Part shown: positions 12,171 through 34,269 of the stretch, one piece after another
Layout of the letters: every line of letters starts with the position of its first letter
How positions within the stretch are numbered: position 1 is the stretch's first letter
From: Equus caballus
Taxonomy: Eukaryota > Chordata > Mammalia > Perissodactyla > Equidae
Length of the DNA: 64,000 nucleotides
Direction of reading: 5' to 3'
Assembly (NCBI RefSeq): GCF_041296265.1
Contig: NC_091693.1
Coordinates: 20,832,001-20,896,000, forward strand
Notes under the pieces: model-generated
The model's database searches: none
What the model saw: only the letters and a program-made list of their open reading frames with translations
What the model was told of the DNA's origin: nothing
Translations under genes and position numbers: made by a program

Positions 12171-12747
12171 TAATTGAAACGCTGAAAGGACGCCTACGGA
12201 AGACACCGTTGGTTGTACACCCGATCTCCATCTTTCTCCCTTCTTTGATGAGAGAACCCCGATTTCATTCAAGGAGCAGCCCCTCCTGCCACCTACCCGA
12301 TTCAGGGGACGTTCTGGTGTCAATCTCAGAAGCGGATCCTGATTGGTGCAAATCAACCACGTCAATCTCATTTCCCCTGGCCTGTGATTGATTGAGGATG
12401 TGACCCGATTCTAGCCAAGAAGAACAAAGGAAATTCTCTCCAGGAGTGGTTTCTGGAAAAGTGTCATCCTTCTCAAAAAGAGACTGGCTATAGTCATTGG
12501 TCTGGAAGAGGATGAGCTCACGTGAGGGAGGACCAAAAGCGACAGAGAGAAATGGACCTAGAGCCTGAGATCCTGTGCCTGGAGCTGCCCTTCCTTGCAT
12601 TTCTTGGCACGTGAGGTTAAAACTTTGTTTCCTATTGAAGACAGCCTGAATTTTCTCTTACTTGATGCCAAAAGCAGATTATCTAACAGCAACATTTTGG
12701 AAAATATGCTAAAGATTGTCCTTGGCTACCATTCTGCTCTGCTTTAG

Positions 12748-12790
<43 letters not shown>

Positions 12791-13440
12791 ATTATGACTT
12801 TCAACTACCTCCATACCGGGAATTATGTCAATATTATTTGCCCCTATTTCTGCACCACATTACCCGACTTACGCTTCCTTGTAGAGAGCAGTTGGAGCTG
12901 GGCCAAGCCCACATCTGCCACAGCACCCTGGACATTAACCTTAGATTGCTGACCGCCAAGAAGAGTAGATGAATCATTGGCTACCAATGGTTGGTGGCCC
13001 CAAGCCTGGCACCCCACCCAGTGTAGAATGTCTCCCAAACTTGTTATGAGGACTGGGAAATGGGCACAAGAGAGGAGCTGATGATGATGACTATCATTAT
13101 ATCAATATTATTAATTGTTTTTCTTCACACCATTGACTGTCTACCGGGCAGCCACTTCTCACCCCCTGTTCGTCTATTTCATTTCTTTCCTTCAAATCAT
13201 TTCTATAGCTTCTCCGACAGCAATGGGTACTGGGACTTTCTCCACTGAGACCCGAAGAGAAGTCTGCAGGGGTAGGAGTTGGGGAGGGATTCTGGAGAAA
13301 GACTTTCTTTCCTTATGAAGAGAACTCTGCTCGGAGAAACTCTCCTTCCTGCCTTTTGTCATGGTTGTGTGAGAATGTGATGGCTGGTACCATGCAGCCT
13401 TTTTACAAACATGAGGTTACAAGCCTGAAGAAGAAAGCCC
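12170..13440. other. Intergenic, mostly unique sequence with a 36-base poly-T
   Basis: A pure T run spans 12752-12787. No gene, RNA or confident repeat was recognised in the rest. Confidence 0.5.
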
Positions 13441-13600
13441 ACGTGTTTTCTTCCTCCATTCCAGAATGTAAGCTGAATGAAGGCAGAGATTTTTGGTCTG
13501 TTTTGTTATTTACTGTATCCAAAATGTCTATAATATTACCAAGCTAATATTTCATAGTCAAGTGAATGAGTGAATGCAGAGGATGTTAGAGAAGAAAGCA
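13440..13600 (+). mobile_element. L2-type LINE 3' fragment
   Basis: CCAGAATGTAAGCTGAATGA followed by GGCAGAGATTTTTGGTCTG and GTGAATGAGTGAATG is the sense L2 tail. Confidence 0.6.
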
Positions 13601-13799
13601 AGTACGTGGACTCCCAATGACGTCCTTTGGACATCACACTAACCACCTAAGTGTCCTTGCTTTGAGCTTCTTGTTACATAAAATAATAAAATGTCCTTAT
13701 TTTGTAAGCCACTTTTAGTTTAGTGTTTTGTCACTGATAAAATTCCCTAATAGAATTCCTTTTATAGAATGTTCCATTTCCAAGATAATCCCTGGAATG

Positions 13800-13990
13800 A
13801 CTTTCTGTGTCCACCTCTGACCACCTCGAGTACACAGCAGAATCTCAGGTCGGGGTTGGCACATGCAGAGTGTTACATCCCAATCCTCCTCTTTTATGGA
13901 TGGAGAAACTGAGATCCAGAAAGAGTACAAGACTTTTTAGAGGTCACTCAGAAAGTGCTGAAGACTAGAACACGTGTCTCTTGATGTGTC
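13800..13990 (-). mobile_element. MIR SINE fragment
   Basis: Antisense MIR: CTTTTATGGATGGAGAAACT, GAGATCCAGAAAGAG, then AGGTCACTCAG. Confidence 0.5.
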
Positions 13991-14369
13991 CCTTTCATTG
14001 ACTGCCAGGCCCCCAGCCTTCTTAGGAGCATTGCCCTGCCGCTGTTATGGATGAAGTGGTGACTGGAGGATGCGCCTTGTACCATGTGGCCCCGCCCTCC
14101 TTGGCCACAGCTGTTTGGACCGAGAGTCAGCACCTGACCCACGGGCAGCCAATCAGGTTTTTTTCTCTCTCTGGGGACGGTGAACTAAGAAAAGCCAATA
14201 ACTGGACCCGGTGAGTAGGGGGATGAGGAAATAGAAGATGCCCCTTGGAGGAAGTGAAAAGAGCGAAACCATGAAAGAAAGGTCACTGGGGGGAGGAGAG
14301 CGAGATCCCACAGACAGCTGCTTCTGTCCTCACATTTTCCAATGGTGAGTCATGGATATTTTCTCGATA

Positions 14370-15225
14370 ACCCACCTCCCTTTTATACTCTGGCCAATGA
14401 GCAGCTCCATTTTATTTTCCACAAATGTCACCATCTGGCTTAAAAGCCTCCCGTGGCTTCCCAACCTCTTAAGGAAAACAAAGAAACAAGTTTCTGGCCA
14501 CACTGGTCTTTGTCACCTCCTCCGAGAAGCCCTTCGTGTTAGTTTCCTATGGCCACTGTAACAAATTATCACAAATTTAGCGTCTTCCACAGATTTACAC
14601 TCTTCTTGGTCTGGAGGCCAGAAGTCCAAAATGTTGTCTCACTTGGGCTGTCATCAAGGGCAGGGCAGCGGGCAGGGCTGAGTTCCTTCTGGAGGCTCCA
14701 GGGGAGAGCCCTTTCCAGCTCCTGGAGGCCACCTGCATTCCTAGGCTCACGGCCCCTTCCTTCATCTTCAAAACCAGCAGCATAGCATCTTCCAATCTCT
14801 CTCTCATTCTGGCCCTGCCTCCTTCTTATGAGGACCCTTGGGATTATAATGATCCCACCCAGACAATCCAGAGTAATCTTCCATCTCAAGATCCTTAATT
14901 TAATCACACCTGCAAAGTCCCTTTGCCCCATAAGGTCCCATACTCCCAGGTTCCAGGTATTCGGGATGTGGACATCTTTGGGTCCCTCCTGGACCATCCA
15001 GTATAAACAGGTCCCCTCCCCTCAACATTCCTCCTCTTTCCTCGTGCCCTTTTCTTGTTTTATTCACATCGCTTACATACTCATTATCATACATAATGTA
15101 TTTGTCTGTGTCCTTATTGTCTGTCTTCCTTTACTAGAATGGGAACTCTATAAGGCAGGATTTTTTTCTCCAGTTTGCCTGTTGCAGTATCCCCAGCACC
15201 TGGAACTAACCATCCTTGGTTAACA
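14370..15225 (+). mobile_element. L2-type LINE fragment split by an LTR
   Basis: Left part (14370-14537) has AAAGCCTCCCGTGGCTTCCC; right part (15007-15225) has ACTAGAATGGGAACTCTATA, AGGCAGGATTTTTTTC and CCCCAGCACCTGG. The LTR at 14538-15006 sits between them, as expected for a later insertion. Confidence 0.6.
14538..15006 (-). mobile_element. MaLR (MLT1-like) solo LTR fossil inserted in L2
   Basis: Starts TGTTAGTTTCCTATGGCCAC, includes AACAAATTATCACAAATTTA, CTGGAGGCCAGAAGTCC and GATGTGGACATCTTTGGG in antisense MaLR order. It has no internal region. Confidence 0.6.
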
Positions 15226-15279
15226 AAGAAGCCACTGGATCAATATTTGTGAAGAAAATGAAAAACAGCATGGAAATTA

Positions 15280-15990
15280 GTAAAAGAAACTTTAATTAAG
15301 TTGGAGTGGGGAAGACCTGCAGGGGGAGCTCTCACACCCTATCACACATCATCAGTTACCCCAAAGAGCAAGACACAGAGCTGCATCTTGGACAGAAAGC
15401 AAACTACTGAAGGAAGATTTCTCTCCCCACCTGGTAACAGTTCAGCCCATGAGAAACACCACAGCTCAGCCAATGAGAAACGCCACAGCTCAGCCAATGA
15501 GAAACACCACAGCTCAGCCAATGAGAAACGCCACAGCTCAGCCAATGAGAAACGCCACAGCTCAGCCAATGAGAAACGCCACAGCTCAGCCAATGAGAAA
15601 CGCCACAGCTCAGCCAATGAGAAATGCCGCAGCTCAGCCAATGAGAAACGCCGCAGCTCAGCCAATGAGAAACACCACAGCCCAGCCAATGAGAAACACC
15701 ACAGCTCAGCCAATGAGAAACACCACAGCCCAGCCAATGAGAAACACCACAGCTCAGCCAATGAGAAGCCATTCCCGCCCTGACTGTTACTTTCCTCCAA
15801 TGGACTTCCCTTTAGAACAGCCCCTTCCTACTCCCCCTTTTTCTCTATAAAGGCAGCTCCTCTTCTTTGCTGGATTTGCCTATGGTTTGCCTTAGCATGC
15901 ACATCCTGAATTGCAATTCTTTTGGCTATTCCTGAAAAAACTCATTTTAAGGTAAAATAACAGGCAAATTTGCTTTCTGAGTTGGCAGCA
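15280..15990 (+). mobile_element. ERV1-like LTR fossil with CCAAT minisatellite, TATA box and R/U5-like end
   Basis: Parts in order: A/G-rich head, 24-bp CCAAT minisatellite (15440-15775), TATAAAG at 15846-15852, then GGATTTGCCTATGG, AATTGCAATTCTTTTGGC and a CTCATTTTAAGG tail. This is the layout of an LTR U3-R-U5. The family is inferred as gammaretrovirus-like (ERV1). Sense is plus, toward the KLK5 3' end. Boundaries are approximate. Confidence 0.5.
15440..15775 (+). repeat. 24-bp minisatellite, 14 units, 13 with a CCAAT box
   Basis: The unit is CAGCTCAGCCAATGAG plus AAACRCCA. Thirteen units hold AGCCAATGAG, close to the NF-Y consensus; the first has CCCAT instead. Units differ by a few transitions only, so homogenisation is recent. 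Confidence 0.95.
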
Positions 15991-16139
15991 GCTTGAGTGG
16001 ATCTCAAGCAAATGCAATAACCCAATCACACTAACACAGCAGCGCAGAGGGGAGAAGTGACTTGTTCCCAGCTGCCCAGCCATTCAGAGAGTGGCAAAGG
16101 GAGGAGACCACACACACAGAATCCACTTCTCTCAGACGC

Positions 16140-16145
16140 TTTATT
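16140..16145 (-). promoter_or_regulatory. KLK5: KLK5 polyadenylation signal (AATAAA)
   Basis: TTTATT on the plus strand reads AATAAA in the transcript, about 290 nt after the KLK5 stop. It is the first canonical hexamer downstream of the gene and is the likely 3' end signal. Confidence 0.6.
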
Positions 16146-16438
16146 TTTGGGACCAAATTCCCGTCACAGCTGCAGACCAGGGGTGGACTCTGGGGCTGAG
16201 GAAGGGAGCACTGAAGAAGTTAGGAAGGTGCATCCCTTGCCCTGGTCATTCTGGGAGCTGTCTCCAGGATCCAACTAGCAGGCGGGGTCAGTCACAGTTG
16301 GGAAAGGGGAGCCCTGACTCCAGGAGATCTGGGGAGCTGAAAAGATTAACCATCTCAACATTCTTGGGGAGGAACCGGGGTCTGGAAGGAAGGCCAGGGT
16401 CCTTGCAGGGGATGGGGGACGCCAGGTCCCCGGATGAC

Positions 16439-23351
<6,913 letters not shown>

Positions 23352-23624
23352 GGCCGCCGCACCTGGTGAGAGGAGGATGGCGGCCGGGATGCCCAAGCGA
23401 TTCTGGGAGCCTGTCCCCCTCCCCTTCTTCCCCTGTCCTGTCTCCCAGGGCAGGGGTGGGACCACGAGGACGTTGCCCACCATCCGCGCTGAGTTGAGAC
23501 CTACATCCTGCACCCTCCAGTCCGGGCGAGGAGGGAGGAGAGAGAGATTGGGGCGCATTCCAGACCAGAGCCGGTCACGGACCCACCTCCGCACCCGCCC
23601 CCCGTCTCCATCCCCAGGCCTCAC

Positions 23625-23708
23625 CTGCCGCGTCCCCCAGGTAGGGGGTGCAGAACCTACTCCCAGGTCGGCTGCAGACTTCTGAGGCCGGCGCCGTCCC
23701 GCCGCCTC
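23625..23708 (-). other. KLK5: Predicted KLK5 5' non-coding exon
   Basis: The stretch between the inferred start (about 23708) and a consensus donor (GCAG/GTGAGG, exon end 23625) is GC-rich with no ATG needed. It would splice to the acceptor at 23363-23364 (CTCACCAG), leaving 11 nt of leader before the KLK5 ATG. Confidence 0.45.
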
Positions 23709-23735
23709 CTCCTCGGCTCCGGGCACGCGGCCTGG

Positions 23736-23743
23736 GTTATAAC
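23736..23743 (-). promoter_or_regulatory. KLK5: KLK5 TATA-like box
   Basis: The palindrome GGTTATAACC sits in GC-rich sequence upstream of a plausible non-coding first exon. Transcription would start about 30 bp further along the minus strand, near 23708. Inferred from position and motif only. Confidence 0.5.
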
Positions 23744-23819
23744 CACCTACTGCTCCCTGGGGCGCATTCCCACGGAGTGAGGCGCCCTGCCGGGCCTCAG
23801 CAATCACTCTTCCTGCCTC

Positions 23820-24730
23820 CCCTCACCTCCGCCCCCAGAGCACCCCCCCACCCAGGCCCCTCCCTACCTCCCTGGCCCGGGGATGGGGAGGGGTCCCCGC
23901 AGGTCTCGCCTATCCTCCCCGGCCACCCCCAGCCTCGCGCTGGGGCGTCTCAACAGCTCTGGGGCGCCCTTCTTGGCGCAAGAATCTTTCTTTCTTCTCT
24001 GCGCCTTCCACTCGTGCCGCCTCCCTCCCTCCTGCTCCTTATCATCTTTCCAACTCTGCCTCTGTTTTTCTCTCAAACTTTTCTTTCTACCCCTCCTTCT
24101 CTCTGTTTTTGCTTCCCTCTGAATCTTTCTGATCCGCTCTCCACTGAATATCTCTTTTTGGGTCTCTCGCTCCTCCTCCCTCTCTCTCTTAGGATCCCTC
24201 TTTCTCTCTCTTGTGTCTCCACATGTCTCTGTCTGCCTGTCTCTCCCTCTGCGTCTTTATGTGTCTCCGTGCCTCTCTCTTTAATGGTTCTGAATGCTTT
24301 ATATGTCAGACATGCCTTAGAATTCTCAAGCCTTTCATTTTCCTTCATTTCCCTTCTGCTTTATTTTTTTTTAAGCAGCTTTATTGAAGTGTAACTGAGG
24401 TATCATGAGCTGTGTATATCTATGTGTCCAATTTGATGGGTCTTTGATGTACACACATCCAACCATCACCACAATCAAGAAAATGAGCATATCCATCGCC
24501 CCCCAAAGTTTCGTCCTTCTCCTTTAAGTGTCTCTGTGAGTCTCGATGAATCTCTTCCTCCACCCCTCTGGGTCTCTGTATCTTTCCTTCTCTGTTCTGT
24601 CTCTTTTCTCTGTGACCCGACTCTTCTCAGCCTCTCTCTCTGTGTTTCTGTCTCTGTAGCCTTCTCGCTCGCTCTCTCCCTCTCTCTCTTTCTCTCTTGT
24701 CTTTCTGCCCTTTGTGTTGGTATTTTGGGC
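23820..24730. other. CT-rich KLK5 upstream region
   Basis: Pyrimidine-rich (TCTCTCTCT, CTTTCT) on plus, with a short antisense L1 piece at 24365-24515. No gene seen. Confidence 0.6.
24365..24515 (-). mobile_element. L1M-type LINE 3' UTR fragment
   Basis: GCAGCTTTATTGAAGTGTAA and CATCCAACCATCACCACAAT mark an antisense L1 3' UTR. Confidence 0.6.
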
Positions 24731-25144
24731 CCGGAAGACTTAGGCCTCTTTGCCCAGGGACCCCTCCATCCCTTCTCCTGCCCCTCGCCCTGGGGCCAGG
24801 GCCACGTGGCAGAAAGGGGTAGGATCCAGTCTGGGGGCACCCCCTCCCCCTGCACGTGCCTTGGCCCAGCGAGCGAGCGAGCGTGGGTGAGAGAGTTGGG
24901 CAGGGCCACCTGTCGATGGGGAAACAGACCAACAGGCCACGCTGGGGACAGGTGGCTCCTGGCTCTTTGGGAAATGGGGCGCTGGGTGGGGAGCCCAAAA
25001 GGTGCCTTCTCCCTCCCCAGTCCTGGGTCATCTGGGGCTGCCTCTCCTGGCCTCTTCTCCATTCCCGCTCTTCTTTCTCTCTGCTCCCAGCTCTCTGCAT
25101 CCATCTCTGACGGTGTCTCCCTTCTCCATCCCCACTAGGACATG

Positions 25145-25260
25145 AGAGGCAAACACTCTTTCAACACCTGTTTACTGAGCACATACTGGATGCCAGGCTC
25201 AGATCCGCCTGTGAACAGGACGGACAAGGACGCCTGGAGATGCCGTCCTTCTGAAGCCCA
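25145..25260 (-). mobile_element. L2-type LINE 3' end
   Basis: TTTACTGAGCACATACTGGA followed by TGCCAGGCTCAGATCC and GTGAACAGGACGGACAAGG is antisense L2. Confidence 0.55.
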
Positions 25261-25596
25261 CATCCTTTGAGGGCAAACCCAGAGTTGGCCTGCTCATTTC
25301 TACAACCCCACACCTGTGGGACAGCAGGTTCTAGAGCCCTGAGGCTGGTTTCAGCGTGCAGGGAAACAAAACTAAAAAATAAAACTCTGAGGTTTATTTC
25401 GACTATGGCAATCAATAGTTCATGCATCAAAATGACCAATCCAGCAAACTACTTTTTTTCTTAGTCTATTAAGTTTAACAAATCTTTTTATTCTAGATAT
25501 GTCTTTTAATTCTGGATAGGTCTTTATAATAACGTTTGGCCCCACTTACAAAGTAAGTTAATTCGATGTCTTCAGACATTTTAAACTAAATTTCTA

Positions 25597-25869
25597 GGGG
25601 CCGACCCCGTGGCCGAGTGGTTAAGTTCACGCGCTCCGCTTCGGCGGCCCCGGGGTTTTGCAGGTTTGGATCCTGGGCACAGACATGGCACGGCTCATCA
25701 GGCCACGCTGAGGTGGTGTCCCACATGCCACACCTAGAAGGACCCACAACTAAAAATATACAACTATGTACTGGGTGGCTTTGGGGAGAAAAAGCAGGGA
25801 AAAAAAAAAGAGATTGGCAACAGTTGTTAGCTCAGGTGCCAATCTTTAAAAAAAAAAGACACAAAAAAA
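25597..25869 (+). mobile_element. ERE SINE, near full length
   Basis: Begins GGGGCCGACCCCGTGGCCGA; ends GCTCAGGTGCCAATC plus A-rich tail. Little diverged. Confidence 0.92.
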
Positions 25870-26269
25870 TAAACTGCATTTCTAAAACCAACACGTTCGA
25901 TCTCTTCTGAAAGCCCTTCAATTTTTAGACAAACTTTCCAGAGCATTGAAGTCAATTTCTACATCTGCATATATTACACTTATGAATATGACCAATGCCG
26001 CGTTCTTTCCAGTATCCCGACACCGGCTGTAAACTTGCTGAGACTCCAATTTAAAAATCACAGATTGGGGATACATCTCAAGCTGAAGTCACAAGGCTGC
26101 CCCCCGTAATTGGTAAAATTCTCTTAGTCGTATCACCTTAAATACCAAATGTGAAGCGGTTCTGCTTCAAGAAAATATTCACTTTAGGGGTTGAGGCTTT
26201 ACACATTTCTAGGCTCAATTCGAAAGCATATAAGCATTGAAAGAAGACTTTTGCATAACAGAGCGTGTA

Positions 26270-26510
26270 GGAACCCGAACTCTGGCATTAGCCCTGTGGC
26301 CTTCAAATTCTGGCTTGGCCACCTAGAATCTGCGGGACTTTGGGCCAACTGTGGCTCTGTGCCTCAGTTCCCCTGTCTGTAAATTGAGAACAATAATGGT
26401 GCCTAGCTCCCAGGCTTGCTATGGGGATTAAATGAGTTAATGTATGTAAAGCTCTCAGAACAGGGCTGGCATGTGCTGGGTAAGTCTTTATCATTATTAT
26501 TATCCATTAA
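26270..26510 (+). mobile_element. MIR SINE, long copy
   Basis: Full sense MIR order: TTTGGGCCAACTG, CCTCAGTTCCCCTGTCTGTA, GGGGATTAAATGAGTTAATG and AAAGCTCTCAGAAC. Confidence 0.8.
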
Positions 26511-26854
26511 GAAAGATGATTCCTAGATTGTAACCTAGCAATAACTCAATAAAAAAAATAAATAAAAAAAAAAAAAAGAAAAGAAAGATGATTCCTCCTC
26601 AGTTAACTGAGGTTGATTTTGTCTGGACATTCATGGCTTGGGTTCCTCCTGGTGACCCCAGTGAATTTCATGGCCCTATTTATCGTTCACAACTTCTAGA
26701 AGGGATTGGTCAAGGCAAGCCCGGGCCATCCACATGGCTTAATATTGCCATAATCTCATACAAGTCAACCGCTCCCTCCTTGATAAAATTTCTTTATCAT
26801 CCTTTATCATCCCCTTGATAAAATTTCCCCCTCCTTTGGTTCTTGAGATATCTA

Positions 26855-27114
26855 AGGGGCTGGCCCGGTGGCATAGTGGTTAAGTTCATGCTCTCTGCTT
26901 CAGTGGCCCGGGGTTTGCTGTGTCAGATCCTGAGTGCAAACCTACACACCACTCATCAGGCCATGCTGAGGCAGCATCCCACGTAGATGAACTAGAAGGA
27001 CCTGTAACTAGGATATACAACTACGTACTGGGGCTTTGGGGAGAAAAAAAAAAAAGGACGATGTTAACAGATGTTAGCTCAAGGCCAATCTTCCTCACCA
27101 AAAAAAAAAAAAAA
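26855..27114 (+). mobile_element. ERE SINE
   Basis: Begins GGGGCTGGCCCGGTGGCATA; contains GAGGCAGCATCCCACGTAGA; ends in poly-A. Confidence 0.9.
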
Positions 27115-27770
27115 TTCATACTTTAAGACATTGTTTGCTTTCTCTTCAACTCTAAAGACCTTTGAAACCGAAGGACTCCGTTCTTTTCATATATTCCCTC
27201 TGTCTTTGGACCACATAACTCTTCCATCACAAAATGACCCCTGATTGACTGTGAATATCTCCTGTGGCATGGTTGCTCTGTGTAATCACTTCCAATTCAA
27301 TTCTACTCTGTGCTGGGCAAAAATCAGATTGCAAAAAATATTTGTGCAACAGATGGATTATCATCTCTGATTCTCTCTCCGTTCCTAAATATTTCTCTGC
27401 TCCTAACTCCAGCTCCCATGGTGGGCCCCTCTGTTCCCTCTCTCTGGGGACCCAGTCCCTGTCCCAAAGGGTCCCAGGGAAGACACCTGGCTTAGATGTT
27501 ATTCTGTCTTCCTCAGAGATGGTGCAGTGGGGGTTAGGAGAAGAAGACGCTCTGAGGACAGGGACAGGCCTGCGGCTTAGGGTAGAGGTGTGTGCATTGG
27601 TTTGGCATCATGCATGGTGCTTCTTGGTGGGAGAACCCCAGAAAGCATGCGGAAGACTGAGTCCTTGCCCTGTTCTGCCTGTCTGCTCCCCTTATTTCTT
27701 TGGGGGGATTCCAGTCTCTCTTCCTCCTTGCCCACCCCCCCAAATGGACCATGGCAAGATCTTTCTAATA
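27114..27770. other. KLK5-KLK6 spacer, no gene recognised
   Basis: Unique-looking sequence; the longest open frame shows no domain and runs into an L2 fragment, so I treat it as chance. Confidence 0.5.
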
Positions 27771-28330
27771 CCCAGATCTGATCCTGTCCTTCTTTTCTTC
27801 CAGGCCCCCAGGATCAAGGCTAAGTTTTTCTGCCCAACACTGAAGGTCCCAGGACCGTCTTCCATTGACCTACATTCCCTGTCATGTCGCCCACTTCTCC
27901 CGTCTCAAACCCCAGCTCCCGATATCCTGGATGATTTGCCATCTCTGGGGCACCCCAGGCTTTTCTACAGATCATTCTCTCTCTGAGAATGCCACTCTCC
28001 CAACTTTCTCCATATGGTGACCACATAGTCAGTCTCCCTTCTCCAGCCCTAGCAGCCTCGGTCCCAGCTCAGCCCTCACCTTCTCTGCCTGCACCATCAC
28101 CTCAACCTCTTCCCTGGCTTCTAGTCTCTCTCCTCTAGTCCATCCCACACATGGTTCCAGTGCTGCTCCTGCTCACAACTCTTCCATGGCTCCCTATTGC
28201 CCTCAGGAGAAAGTCCAGCCTCTCACCCTGGGGTCGGAGGTCCTTTGGGACCTGGTCCCTGCTCTCCTTTCCCATCTTATCTTCCATCACTCTTACCCAC
28301 ACACAGCGGTCTCCCAGCCCTCTCACCTCC
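27770..28330 (+). mobile_element. L2-type LINE fragment
   Basis: CCATGGCTCCCTATTGCCCT, AGGAGAAAGTCCAGCCTCTC and GGGACCTGGTCCCTG are sense L2 ORF2/3' wording. Confidence 0.6.
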
Positions 28331-28535
28331 CTGCTGCTCTTGCCTCAATAGGAGTTTAGGGGAGAAAGCCACCCCATGAGGGCTAGCACGAGGTGGAGCA
28401 ATCAAGGGTGTCTTCCTGGAGGAGAGGAAAAAGCAAATTGGGCTATAAAAGGGAGCTAAGAATATCTGGGTTTCAGAGAGGCAGGAGCAGGACAAAAGCA
28501 AAAAGCACCACTGGTAATAAAATTCGCTCTTTATT

Positions 28536-28745
28536 GCTCACACAAGTGTGCCAGGCACTGTCACCTGTTTCACATATTCGAAACTTTCAATCTGCCCAAC
28601 AACAGCCACCGCCTTATGGGAAATACGCTATTATTATCTTGATTTGACAGATGAGAAAATCGACACAGCCGAGGAAGGCACCTCCGGAGGGTGCACAGCA
28701 AGCCAGCGGCAGAGCTGGGATTCCAGCTCAGGGTTGGCCAGACTT
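28536..28745 (-). mobile_element. MIR SINE
   Basis: Antisense MIR: TGACAGATGAGAAAATCGAC, then GCACAGCAAGCCAGCGGCAG and AGCTGGGATTCCAGCTCAGG. Confidence 0.65.
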
Positions 28746-28929
28746 GCGGCCACTCCTCTGCAGAAAGAGATCGAGCCCATGGGATGATCAGGGAGGGAGG
28801 GAAGCTTGGAAAGGATTTTCCTCTGTTCTCTAGTGGAGGGGGTAAGACCTTAGCCCATGTCCCCACTTGCACCCGGTGGTGTGAGGATGGGCTAAAATCA
28901 GGGAGGGTTCTTGCTGTCGCGTCACTGCC

Positions 28930-28935
28930 TTTATT
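28930..28935 (-). promoter_or_regulatory. KLK6: KLK6 polyadenylation signal (AATAAA)
   Basis: AATAAA on the minus strand, about 130 nt after the KLK6 stop. The implied short 3' UTR contains the 21-base homopolymer at 28967-28987. Confidence 0.65.
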
Positions 28936-28966
28936 AAGCGTTAAGGGTCAGGTCTGGGCAGGTGGC

Positions 28967-28987
28967 GGGGGGGGGGGGGGGGGGGGG
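28967..28987. repeat. Homopolymer of 21 G (C in the KLK6 transcript)
   Basis: Uninterrupted G run on plus, inside the predicted KLK6 3' UTR between stop and poly-A signal. Confidence 0.95.
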
Positions 28988-29066
28988 AGGCAAGGTCCTG
29001 GTCAGACATATTCTGCAGCCAGCAAGTGAGGGTCGTAGGTCAAGAGTTGGGTGTCACATGTCAGGG

Positions 29067-34253
<5,187 letters not shown>

Positions 34254-34269
34254 GCCCATTCCTGAGGGG

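Noticed and set aside
15301-15800. Octapeptide-repeat proteins (SSANEKHH-like on plus, a Leu/Ser/Trp-rich one on minus)
   Set aside because: The 24-bp unit is a multiple of three, so frames stay open. Sequence context is an LTR minisatellite with no gene signals.
27264-27986. 240-codon plus-strand open frame in the KLK5-KLK6 spacer
   Set aside because: No recognisable domain and its 3' part runs into L2-derived sequence. Kept as chance.
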